A stretch of DNA of 64,000 bases from Pedobacter xixiisoli (GTDB taxonomy: Bacteria; Bacteroidota; Bacteroidia; Sphingobacteriales; Sphingobacteriaceae): contig NZ_OCMT01000001.1 in the NCBI RefSeq assembly GCF_900215335.1, positions 1,240,001-1,304,000 on the forward strand. The letters are read 5' to 3'. This document shows, piece after piece, positions 9,087 through 16,316 of this stretch (position 1 is the stretch's first letter; the number at the start of each line of letters is the position of its first letter). A program made the position numbers and the translations under genes. Below the pieces are notes generated by a model. That model worked only from the letters and a program-made list of their open reading frames with translations, did not search any database and was not told the DNA's origin.

Positions 9087-9416
9087 TCAAATTTCATTGT
9101 TTGCTTCAAATTCGAATTCGATTAATTTAGGCACATTGTTTACCATTGAACCTATGATCTTTTTAGTGATGATATCTTCGAAATAGAGTGCTTCTTTAGC
9201 TTTGATCTGCTTCTTTAGATTACAATAAATGTACAGGCATTTAATCCAATTGATGGCTTTCTCTTTGTCTTTCCAAAGTTGTGGATATAAAGAAACCACA
9301 TTACCGTTAAACTGTATCAGCTTTTTTTCTAATAAACCTTTAACATTTGCCAATATTTTAGCGTTTTGTTCAGCCGAATTGATAGGTGCAGAATGTTTCT
9401 TGTTTGCGTAAAACAT
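9087..9416 (-). CDS. Conserved-looking hypothetical protein, 109 aa
   Basis: I do not recognise this protein. It has no signal peptide or membrane segment and is lysine-rich in the middle (LEKKLIQFNG, IKCLYIYCNLKKQIKAKEAL), with a mostly helical appearance. It ends in an acidic stretch (PKLIEFEFEANNEI). It runs in the same direction as the ppgK group, 68 bases upstream of it, with the ppgK -7 box between, so it is probably a separate unit. A cytoplasmic role is likely, but no function can be assigned. Confidence 0.6.
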   Translation of the reverse strand: MFYANKKHSAPINSAEQNAKILANVKGLLEKKLIQFNGNVVSLYPQLWKDKEKAINWIKCLYIYCNLKKQIKAKEALYFEDIITKKIIGSMVNNVPKLIEFEFEANNEI

Positions 9417-9470
9417 GTGGCTAATTTACTAAGAATTAATTTATAATTTACTCATAAAAGCTATTGTTTA

Positions 9471-9577
9471 GCCATAGATGCACAGATTTTTTAAATTGAA
9501 ATTAGCAATTGAGATATGAAATTCTAATTCTATATGATTAATAAAATTCATGAAATAATAATCTGTGCATCTGCGGC
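9471..9577. repeat. Inverted repeat family B, copy 1
   Basis: Arms GCCATAGATGCACAGATT (9471-9488) and AATCTGTGCATCTGCGGC (9560-9577) pair at 16 of 18 positions around a 71-base AT-rich loop. It lies downstream of the membrane-protein pair at 9583-10586 and upstream of the gene at 9087-9416. Similar units occur at 22681 and 48796. Confidence 0.75.
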
Positions 9578-9582
9578 AAAAA

Positions 9583-10029
9583 TCAATCTCTGTTCTTTCT
9601 GAAAATGATTTTTCGTAGCTGTAAAATGCCATTGGTTAAATGATGTTTCTTAGGCGTAAAAAATGGCAAGCTTAAAACTGATAGGAGTGAGATGCCCGCC
9701 GAAGCTCCAAGTGCACCGCCATACCCATTAAAAAAGCTACTGGTATTGAGATAGATAATTGCGAATACCAAACCTGATATCGCCAATTTAATGTAACTAT
9801 CAACGATTTTTTTGGAGACCATACCGATAAAGGAACCTCCAATGAATACTACAGGAATATTTTTTGATAAATCTGCATCTATCCAATTTGGAAAAAAATA
9901 AAATATTAGCGCCACTAAAAGCGATAGCAAAGCTGATGACCTTACCGGACCTTGTTTGAGCTTATGATTTACATAGAAAGTAAGCATTGCTGCAATAATT
10001 GCCGCAGTTATAATAATAAATGAGGTCAT
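9583..10029 (-). CDS. Small membrane protein, paralogue of its upstream neighbour
   Basis: The 148-residue protein has about four hydrophobic segments (2-18, 31-47, 59-77, 82-120) and a basic C-terminal tail. I do not recognise the family. Three motifs are shared with the neighbouring protein: NHKLKQGPV (21-29), FIGGSFIGM (62-70) and FFNGYGGALG (99-108). The last two are the same distance apart in both. The glycine-rich loop next to a membrane helix suggests a channel or transporter half. Its ATG overlaps the stop of the upstream gene by four bases, so the two proteins are probably made together and may pair. Function is unknown. Confidence 0.75.
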   Translation of the reverse strand: MTSFIIITAAIIAAMLTFYVNHKLKQGPVRSSALLSLLVALIFYFFPNWIDADLSKNIPVVFIGGSFIGMVSKKIVDSYIKLAISGLVFAIIYLNTSSFFNGYGGALGASAGISLLSVLSLPFFTPKKHHLTNGILQLRKIIFRKNRD

Positions 10030-10586
10030 TTCTTAAATAGTAAAAAGAAGATAAATGAGGTAATGGTAACTGCTGTAAAGGCAACTGTACCAAGTTTACC
10101 CCCCAAACCATTAAATAAACTCTTAGAAACTAACAAAAGTACACCAGCAAAGAACGAGGCAGCCAGTACAAAATAAACAGAAGAAGCGATAGCTAAACTC
10201 GTCATACCGATAAATGCTCCACAGTAGAAAGTGGCCGGCAGTTGTTTCAAATAAGTAGATTGCTTGTTTAGTAACGGTATAAATGAAGCGATTGTGCCTA
10301 CAATGCCAGCAGAAATTACTGGTCCCAGATGAAAACCATGATTTAAGAAGTAACAGGTTAATGCTCCAGCAGGTACCCAAAGTACAATAAGTACATGCTC
10401 ATATAAATTAGTTCGATGATGTATTGGGGCTTTGATGTAGGAAATCAACACCAATAAACAAAGAAAGATAATGATAAAAGGAGTGTAGTTACTCTGAAGC
10501 CTTTCGATAAAAATTGCTGAAAGGAAAAGCAATTGGATAATTAACGTGAGAATGATTATGAAGGTTCTAACCTTTTTTCTAGCCAT
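10026..10586 (-). CDS. Membrane protein, first of a paralogous pair
   Basis: The 186-residue protein has an N-terminal hydrophobic pair (8-26 and 35-52) followed by a block homologous to its partner: NHGFHLGPV (82-90), YCGAFIGM (121-128) and LFNGLGGKLG (157-166). The partner has lost or never had the first two helices. Repeated G, N and small residues in the loops point to helix packing around a pore or ligand, but this is inference. It is the first gene of a two-gene unit. The pair is flanked by a tRNA-Ser gene and by repeat 9471-9577. Confidence 0.75.
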   Translation of the reverse strand: MARKKVRTFIIILTLIIQLLFLSAIFIERLQSNYTPFIIIFLCLLVLISYIKAPIHHRTNLYEHVLIVLWVPAGALTCYFLNHGFHLGPVISAGIVGTIASFIPLLNKQSTYLKQLPATFYCGAFIGMTSLAIASSVYFVLAASFFAGVLLLVSKSLFNGLGGKLGTVAFTAVTITSFIFFLLFKK

Positions 10587-10681
10587 TGATAAAGTTACTA
10601 GTGTGAGTTACGAATTATGGGCTGACTTGACCATATATATCACTACTCATCTCTAAATAAAAAAACGAAACCAAAATCCAC

Positions 10682-10711
10682 AAAAAAAGCCCATTAAATA
10701 AATAAGGGCTT
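10682..10711 (-). terminator. Rho-independent terminator of tRNA-Ser copy 1
   Basis: Read on the minus strand, AAGCCC and GGGCTT form a six-base stem around a 13-base loop, followed by a run of T. It starts 21 bases past the 3' end of the tRNA. Confidence 0.8.
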
Positions 10712-10731
10712 GTTTTGTTTTTTATTTCCGG

Positions 10732-10816
10732 CGGAGAGCGAGGGATTCGAACCCCCGGACCTGTTACAGTCAACAGTTTTCAAGACTGCCGCATTCGACC
10801 ACTCTGCCAGCTCTCC
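10732..10816 (-). tRNA. tRNA-Ser (anticodon UGA), copy 1
   Basis: The 85-base gene folds as a type II tRNA with a long variable arm. The acceptor stem is GGAGAGC/GCTCTCC, the anticodon loop CTTGAAA places TGA at positions 34-36, and the T-loop is TTCGAAT. The discriminator base is G. CCA is not encoded. It reads UCA codons and, by wobble, others of the UCN box. It is identical over its whole length to the copy at 11204-11288. Confidence 0.97.
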
Positions 10817-10820
10817 GCTG

Positions 10821-10851
10821 CAAAAGTACAAACTCTGATCAATTCTGCAAA
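10821..10851 (-). promoter_or_regulatory. Promoter of tRNA-Ser copy 1
   Basis: On the minus strand TTTG (10851-10848) is followed after 19 bases by TACTTTTG (10828-10821), a full match to the Bacteroidota TTTG / TAnnTTTG promoter. Its position puts the transcription start at or very near the mature 5' end of the tRNA. Confidence 0.75.
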
Positions 10852-11166
10852 CTTTGATTAAAAAAATGTTAAATAAATTTAAACAAGCCGAGGTAAGCCA
10901 CAGATACACAGATTAAATCCATTTTAAAATTGTTTTAGATTAAATTAAATAGGGAAGGATTAACAATATTTTAAGTAAAAGTCGGAAACGATTTACAGAT
11001 TTTACTAAGTATGAAAAACGCTAACAGTGAATTTTCGGTAGGTATTTTTCACAACCTAACATTTCTACTAATTAAAATTCAGGTTAGCTTTTAAATAGAA
11101 TGCAGTTAAGATTATTGATTTGGTTTGAAAAAAAACTATGCATCTGTGAAAAAAAGGCTTTGAAAC
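10852..11166. other. Non-coding spacer between the two tRNA-Ser genes
   Basis: No supported gene lies in this AT-rich stretch of about 315 bases. At 10897-10914 it holds one clean arm of the family B repeat (GCCACAGATACACAGATT). A weak partner, TATGCATCTGTG, is 220 bases away at 11137-11148, so the repeat looks split or decayed. Confidence 0.6.
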
Positions 11167-11171
11167 AAAAA

Positions 11172-11196
11172 AAGTGGCTTCGAAACGAAACCACTT
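11172..11196 (-). terminator. Rho-independent terminator of tRNA-Ser copy 2
   Basis: The arms at 11172-11182 and 11186-11196 form an eleven-base stem (AAGTGG plus TTCG, with one G-T wobble) with a three-base loop. On the minus strand a T run (11173-11167) follows. The sequence is unrelated to the terminator of copy 1. Confidence 0.85.
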
Positions 11197-11203
11197 TTTG
11201 ATG

Positions 11204-11288
11204 CGGAGAGCGAGGGATTCGAACCCCCGGACCTGTTACAGTCAACAGTTTTCAAGACTGCCGCATTCGACCACTCTGCCAGCTCTCC
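11204..11288 (-). tRNA. tRNA-Ser (anticodon UGA), copy 2
   Basis: This is an exact second copy of the 85-base tRNA at 10732-10816, with the same TGA anticodon and no encoded CCA. The upstream 35 bases, including the promoter, are also nearly identical, while the downstream sequence is unrelated. Each copy is therefore an independent transcription unit. Confidence 0.97.
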
Positions 11289-11292
11289 GCTG

Positions 11293-11323
11293 CAAAAGTA
11301 CAAACTCTGATTAATTCTACAAA
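11293..11323 (-). promoter_or_regulatory. Promoter of tRNA-Ser copy 2
   Basis: TTTG (11323-11320), a 19-base gap and TACTTTTG (11300-11293) repeat the arrangement upstream of copy 1. Only a few transitions differ in the gap and flanks. Confidence 0.75.
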
Positions 11324-11682
11324 TTAAAGAATAGGTATTTTGAAAACTTTGTTTTAATCACTTCGTTATCAGTCTGAAAAAATATTTCAAGTACAATAAT
11401 TCCTTAAAAAAAAGTATCAAATTATGGGTAAAAACCTAAGTCTATGATTTAGAAACAACATGATTTAGATGAAGATTTCTTCTAGAAAAAACTGAGAAGC
11501 TTATAGAATTTAAAATCGCAAGCCTAGAATGCTATTTTATTTTGAGAGTTTACACCACCATATTTATTATGATAACCTGTAATGAAAATACTTCTTGGTA
11601 AAAAAGTAGACAGACTTCTTAAGTTTTAAAACTTAAGAAGTCTAAAAGAACCGTATTCATTGCTTTTCAAAAAGAAGTTAAT
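11324..11682. other. Non-coding spacer upstream of tRNA-Ser copy 2
   Basis: I find no supported gene in these 359 bases. Open frames are under ten codons. The only structure seen is the perfect palindrome at 11612-11643, near the 3' end of the yihY-like gene. Confidence 0.6.
11612..11643. repeat. Perfect 32-base palindrome
   Basis: AGACTTCTTAAGTTTT is followed directly by its exact reverse complement, with no mismatch and no loop. On the minus strand it lies 40 bases after the yihY-like stop and is followed by GTCTACTTTTTT, so it may terminate that gene. Its design (16-base arms meeting at GTTTT/AAAAC) is the same as the palindrome at 56183-56215. Confidence 0.85.
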
Positions 11683-12648
11683 CTATTTATTGCTTTTAAA
11701 AAGATTGAATCTAGGTCTAATGATTTTTACACTTCTTTTAGACAAATCTACACTTGCATTTAATTCAAAACCTATCAATAAAATAAGCGAATTGAGGTAA
11801 AGCCAAATCATCACCACCATTAAAGTTCCAATAGAACCATAAAGCTTATTGTAGGCGCTGAAATTATTGATATAGAACGAAAATCCCCAGATGGTTAGGA
11901 AAGCTAAAATGGTAGCGAGCCAAGAACCTGCACTAAAAAACTTCCATTTTTTGGCATGTGCGGGACCGTAGCGATACAAAATAGATACGTTAATGAAATA
12001 CAATATACCTAAAAGTGCCCATTGCGTGAACTGTATAACGTAAATAGTTAAATTTCCATCGTAGTTCATTTCTTTTTTTAGGTAGTTGATGGCGATTACT
12101 CCAAGTGTCATCGCTGCAATGCACACGATCATAGATAACACTAAAACCATGGTTAAAATTAATGCCACCAATCTTCTTTTTAGGAGCGACCTAGTTTCTA
12201 CAATTAATGATGATTTATTGAAGGCAATCATCAAATTATGCACGCCATTGGTAGCAAAAAACATGGATAGGAAGAAACCGATAGACAATAAGCTTCCATT
12301 TTGGATATTCACGATATTATCTATAGTGGTTTCTAAAGCATCGAATGCATTGTTAGGCAGAACCAAAGCTAATAAAGACATTAATCCTTCCTGAAAACCA
12401 ATACGTTTTGGAATGTATGGGATTAACGTAAACAAGAAGATAATGCCAGGAAAAATGGCCAACATGAAATTGTAGGCTAGGGAAGAAGCTTTGTTCACCA
12501 ATGCTTCTTTTCCAACTTCGCGAAAGAAAAACGTAGCAACGGTATATAAAGGTAAAGGGCTAAATCCAGGCAGTACGCAAACTTTAGTCCACTCAATTAA
12601 CATTGAGTAAGGTCTAAACTTTAATAGATATCTGTGTAGCCACTTCAC
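11683..12648 (-). CDS. YihY/BrkB family inner-membrane protein
   Basis: The 321-residue protein has the six-helix YihY/BrkB layout: an N-terminal cytoplasmic segment, then KASSLAYNFMLAIFPGIIFL, a central block with ATNGVHNLMIAFNKS, and the C-terminal YKLYGSIGTLMVVMIWLYLN and LLIGFELNA. Members are annotated as possible transporters. The old label ribonuclease BN is not valid for this family. The start is GTG at 12648, giving MKWLHRYLL. It is followed by the palindrome at 11612-11643. Confidence 0.9.
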   Translation of the reverse strand: MKWLHRYLLKFRPYSMLIEWTKVCVLPGFSPLPLYTVATFFFREVGKEALVNKASSLAYNFMLAIFPGIIFLFTLIPYIPKRIGFQEGLMSLLALVLPNNAFDALETTIDNIVNIQNGSLLSIGFFLSMFFATNGVHNLMIAFNKSSLIVETRSLLKRRLVALILTMVLVLSMIVCIAAMTLGVIAINYLKKEMNYDGNLTIYVIQFTQWALLGILYFINVSILYRYGPAHAKKWKFFSAGSWLATILAFLTIWGFSFYINNFSAYNKLYGSIGTLMVVMIWLYLNSLILLIGFELNASVDLSKRSVKIIRPRFNLFKSNK

Positions 12649-12749
12649 TTAGCAGGGTTAATCGTTTAATTGGTTAATTGTTTAAAATGTTATCCCGACT
12701 TTACAGACTGCATAAGTTCATTCTAAAATCGTACTTCTAAAATCGTAAA

Positions 12750-13157
12750 TTAAAAGTATTGTCTTACGTTTTTCATGAAATTCTCTGGCGGATGACAAGG
12801 CCTACGAGTTTCCTTATCAACAAATACCAAAGTAGTTTTACCGATATTTATTAGCTCTTTTGCTTCGTTGTAAATCTCATATTCTACATGTAAACGTACT
12901 GTAGGGAGTTCTTTTACAATAGATTTTATCGTTAAAACTTGGTTATACAAAGCAGGTTTCAGATACTTAGATTGCAGTTCCAAGATAGGCAGCATTACGC
13001 CATCTGCTTCCATAGAAGCATAGGTCATACCAGAACAAGCTTCAAAGCATTCTGTACGGGCTATTTCGTAATATTGGGCATAATTACCATGGTAAACCAC
13101 GCCCATTTGGTCGGTCTCTGCGTATCTAACTTTTACTTGTGTTTCGTAAGTGAACAT
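12750..13157 (-). CDS. YbgC/FadM-type acyl-CoA thioesterase
   Basis: The 135-residue hotdog-fold protein carries the 4HBT signature RYAETDQMGVVYHGNYAQYYE, with the catalytic aspartate in TDQMGVVYH and an ARTE helix. It hydrolyses acyl-CoA or a related thioester; the substrate cannot be read from sequence. Its ATG overlaps the mltG stop by one base, so PASTA protein, MltG and thioesterase form one transcription unit. YbgC proteins elsewhere are linked to envelope genes. Confidence 0.9.
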   Translation of the reverse strand: MFTYETQVKVRYAETDQMGVVYHGNYAQYYEIARTECFEACSGMTYASMEADGVMLPILELQSKYLKPALYNQVLTIKSIVKELPTVRLHVEYEIYNEAKELINIGKTTLVFVDKETRRPCHPPENFMKNVRQYF

Positions 13158-14206
13158 TATCTAAATATATTTCTCTTATTTAAGGCTTCTCTGTATTTCT
13201 TCGCGTTAATGTTATGCTCTTGTACCGTTGCTGCGAAATTGTGGTATCCAGAAAAATCTTCTTTAGCACACATATACAAGTAGTTGTTATCTTCTTTATT
13301 CAATACGGCATCAATAGCGTTGATACTTGGCATATTGATTGGTCCAGGAGGCAAACCCGCATATTTGTAGGTGTTATATCTCGAATCTACCCTTAATAAT
13401 TCGCCAGTAACACGTTTAACTGTAAAATCGTTATTAGCAAAAATAACTGTAGGGTCTGCTTGTAGTAAAATACCTCTTTCCAAACGATTAAGGTACAAAC
13501 CAGCAATGGTTGGCATTTCTTTATCGTAAAGTGCTTCAGCATCTACAATAGAAGCTAAAATAGTTACTTTGATAGGATCCAAACCTAAAGCCGCTGCCTT
13601 TTTTCTACGTTCATCGTTCCAAAACTTCAAATACTCGGCATTCATTTTTTTGAAGAATTCTTCTCTAGAAACACTCCAATACATTTCGTAAGTATTAGGA
13701 ATGAACATGGTATAAACCGTTTCCGTAGTAAAACCGAATTTTTCTACGTAAGCAGCAGAATCTAACAAACGCATGAAAGCTACGGAATCTGGCTCTAAAT
13801 TTTTAGCTAACAAACTAGCTAAACCTTCAATTTTCCTAATATTTTGGAACTTTAATTTAACGGCTTCCTGATTTCCGGCTTTTAACATATTAATCAGAGC
13901 ACGGTTATTCATACCTTCTTTTAAACGATACTTACCAGACTTTAAAGCACCTTGTAAATTCATTTTTTCTGCAGCTTCCCAGAAAGTACCGATATCATTT
14001 AATACATCTTTATGGCGAAGGTCAGTTACCAAGTCTTCAAATACGTATCCAGTTTTAACATACAAATATTTTTCATTAGCAGTTACATTTGGCGAAAAAT
14101 ATAGACTGTAAAACTTGTAGCTAAAATATCCACCAACTGCTAAAATAACAGCTAGTATAGCCAATACAATTTTGTTTCTTTTCTTATTCGTTTGATTTGT
14201 GCTCAT
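13157..14206 (-). CDS. mltG: Endolytic murein transglycosylase MltG
   Basis: The 349-residue protein has a cytoplasmic N-terminus, one membrane segment (about 12-30), a LysM-like stretch and the YceG catalytic domain with FIPNTYEMYW, ILASIVDAEA, NRLERGILLQADPTVIF and AGLPPGPINMPSINAI. MltG cuts nascent glycan strands near the membrane and so sets their length. In the signature normally read as SIVEKE, this protein has D222 in place of the first glutamate, while E224 and E230 remain. The gene starts five bases after the PASTA-protein stop. Confidence 0.93.
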   Translation of the reverse strand: MSTNQTNKKRNKIVLAILAVILAVGGYFSYKFYSLYFSPNVTANEKYLYVKTGYVFEDLVTDLRHKDVLNDIGTFWEAAEKMNLQGALKSGKYRLKEGMNNRALINMLKAGNQEAVKLKFQNIRKIEGLASLLAKNLEPDSVAFMRLLDSAAYVEKFGFTTETVYTMFIPNTYEMYWSVSREEFFKKMNAEYLKFWNDERRKKAAALGLDPIKVTILASIVDAEALYDKEMPTIAGLYLNRLERGILLQADPTVIFANNDFTVKRVTGELLRVDSRYNTYKYAGLPPGPINMPSINAIDAVLNKEDNNYLYMCAKEDFSGYHNFAATVQEHNINAKKYREALNKRNIFR

Positions 14207-14211
14207 TGTTG

Positions 14212-14979
14212 TTATGGTTTGTTTGATAGCGTTAAATTAATAGGGGTACCGATACGTACTTTAGTAACACTATCTGCAGTTAATGGAAACTGAGAAATGA
14301 TTACCGCATTTGCTGTATCCGTAATTTCACCTTCGTAGGTAATGGTTCCGATAGTTAGCATTGCACCTTTTAGAGAGAACTTGGCTTCATCAATAGTTAA
14401 ACCAGTTAGATTTGGTAGTTCTACTTCTTCGCTGCCTCGTCCATCGCCTAGCACTAAGCTAATTCTAGAACCTTTAGGCAAGCTTTCGCCAGGTCTAATT
14501 TGTTGACCCCCAAACAATGCTTCCAACACTACGTCTCTAGCTACGTCTGGTTTATAAGTAGTATCGCCCAATTTCAAACCGTAGCTTTCTATAATAGATT
14601 TAGCTTCACGAAGTGATTTCATCTCGATATCTGGAAACCTTACATTGGGCGCTAGATTGGTATTAACAGTTAAATAAATTGTCCTGTTATCCTTCACAAA
14701 AGTTTCAGGGTCTGGGTCTTGGTCGGTTACAATTCCTGGCGGTTGGTCTTGAATATAAACAGAGTCGATTTCGTAACGCAAACCTAAGCCTTCCAATTTA
14801 CTGATAGCATCTTCGATTTTAAGCCCTTTTAAGTTTGGTACGTTTAAACCATCGCCGTGCTTGGTGTAATAGCGAAGACTAAAAAATGCGATTAATAGCA
14901 AACCAAAAAATGTACAAATCGCAGAAATTAGATTTCTTCTGAACGATTTGGTTTTAAGGTACTCGGTAAAGTTGCTCAT
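14212..14979 (-). CDS. Membrane-anchored PASTA-domain protein
   Basis: The 255-residue protein has a short cytoplasmic segment, a membrane helix (about 17-37) and three PASTA repeats (about 44-110, 111-182, 183-252). Each begins with a P[NDL]-type strand such as VPNLKGLKIEDAISKL and ELPNLTGLTIDEAKFSL. PASTA domains bind peptidoglycan stem peptides or beta-lactams. There is no kinase or transpeptidase domain here, so it is a free-standing sensor or scaffold. It heads the unit with mltG, which suggests a role in controlling glycan cleavage. A minus-strand TAAATTTG box lies at 15009-15016. Confidence 0.88.
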   Translation of the reverse strand: MSNFTEYLKTKSFRRNLISAICTFFGLLLIAFFSLRYYTKHGDGLNVPNLKGLKIEDAISKLEGLGLRYEIDSVYIQDQPPGIVTDQDPDPETFVKDNRTIYLTVNTNLAPNVRFPDIEMKSLREAKSIIESYGLKLGDTTYKPDVARDVVLEALFGGQQIRPGESLPKGSRISLVLGDGRGSEEVELPNLTGLTIDEAKFSLKGAMLTIGTITYEGEITDTANAVIISQFPLTADSVTKVRIGTPINLTLSNKP

Positions 14980-15193
14980 TAGCAGTATCTGTTTTTATAA
15001 TTGAAGCCCAAATTTAGCTTAAAAAAATATTTATCGTGAATTAAAAACAAATCTATCTATTTTTGATTTTGAAAATGGGCAATTAGCCAGTTAACCAACC
15101 TTAAATAATTATGAAACTATCATGATTTTTTAAACCACACAGTGGGATAAATAAATCTGGTAGCTTCATCTAATTGAAAATAAATTTATACAG

Positions 15194-16174
15194 ATGAAAA
15201 AAACTATTGCATTACTAACAGGAGGAACAACAGGAGAGTGGGTTGTATCTGTTAAAAGTGCTGCAACTATTGCTCAAAACATTGATACTAGCAAATACGA
15301 AGTATATAAAATTATGCTTACCGAAAACGGTTGGTTTTATGAACCTGCTGATTCGGTAAAAATTGAGGTTGATAAAAATGATTTTTCCTTAAATATCAAA
15401 GGAAAGAAAATCGTTTTTGATGGTGTCTTTATCGTTATCCACGGTTCTCCTGGCGAAGACGGCAAGCTGCAAGGTTATTTTGATATGATTGGAATTCCTT
15501 ACACTACTTGCAATGCGCTAACGAGTTCGATTACGATGAACAAAGGCTACACAAAAGCAATTGTTGATGGAATCAAAAACCTAAACATTGCGAAATCACT
15601 ACAGCTTTTTAAGGAAAACTATAGTGTTGACGAGGTTAAAACACAACTTAAACTACCATTATTTATAAAGCCAAACAATGGTGGAAGCAGTATTGGTATG
15701 AGTAAAGTTAAACACTTTGACGACTTACAGACTGCACTTGACAAGGCTTTTAATGAAGACACGCAGGTTTTAGTAGAGGAATTTGTGGAAGGAAGAGAGT
15801 TCTCTATTGGCGTTTTTAAAACCAAAGGAAAGATAGTGGTATTGCCAACTACCGAGGTAAAAACCAAAAATGAGTTCTTTGATTTTGATGCTAAATACAC
15901 TCCTGGCGTTACCGACGAAATTACACCTGGCGATATGACAGCCGAGGAGAAGGCTAGGGTAGAGCAAATTGTTGCCGATGTTTATGTAAAACTAAACTGT
16001 CGTGGCATTGTGCGTATTGATTACTTCTTAGAACATAATACAGGTAAATTTTTCTTCATAGAAATCAATACCATTCCAGGGCAAACCGCTACGAGCTTCA
16101 TCCCACAACAAGTGGCTGCAATGGGCATGAAATTGCAAGATTTTTATACGCAGGTATTAGAAGAAACTATATAG
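15194..16174 (+). CDS. ddl: D-alanine--D-alanine ligase
   Basis: The 326-residue ATP-grasp enzyme joins two D-alanines for the peptidoglycan stem. Motifs are the N-terminal LLTGGTTGEWVVSVKSA, VIHGSPGEDGKLQGYF, FIKPNNGGSSIGMSKV, LVEEFVEGREFSIGV and the C-terminal FFIEINTIPGQT. In GGTTGEWVVSVKSA a tryptophan stands where many Ddl proteins have histidine. It diverges from the PASTA/mltG unit across a 214-base spacer, so envelope genes face both ways here. Confidence 0.95.
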   Translation: MKKTIALLTGGTTGEWVVSVKSAATIAQNIDTSKYEVYKIMLTENGWFYEPADSVKIEVDKNDFSLNIKGKKIVFDGVFIVIHGSPGEDGKLQGYFDMIGIPYTTCNALTSSITMNKGYTKAIVDGIKNLNIAKSLQLFKENYSVDEVKTQLKLPLFIKPNNGGSSIGMSKVKHFDDLQTALDKAFNEDTQVLVEEFVEGREFSIGVFKTKGKIVVLPTTEVKTKNEFFDFDAKYTPGVTDEITPGDMTAEEKARVEQIVADVYVKLNCRGIVRIDYFLEHNTGKFFFIEINTIPGQTATSFIPQQVAAMGMKLQDFYTQVLEETI

Positions 16175-16241
16175 GGTACAGGTATCAGGGCTTAGGAATC
16201 AGTACCTAAGGATTCACAGGTATTAACCAATTAATCATTAT

Positions 16242-16306
16242 TGTCATTCTGAGGTACGAAGAATCTACTACTGTAATAGAGATTCTTCGCTATGCTCAGA
16301 ATGACA
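16242..16306. repeat. Inverted repeat family A-like, convergent junction
   Basis: TGTCATTCTGA at the left end and TCAGAATGACA at the right end pair perfectly, with inner arms CGAAGAATCT and AGATTCTTCG also complementary. It lies between the 3' ends of ddl (plus) and the MATE gene (minus). The GTCATT/AATGAC ends match family A, but the interior differs. Confidence 0.8.
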
Positions 16307-16316
16307 GATTTTAACG

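Noticed and set aside
10694..10909. 71-codon minus-strand frame over the first tRNA-Ser
   Set aside because: It reads straight through a tRNA gene and its terminator.
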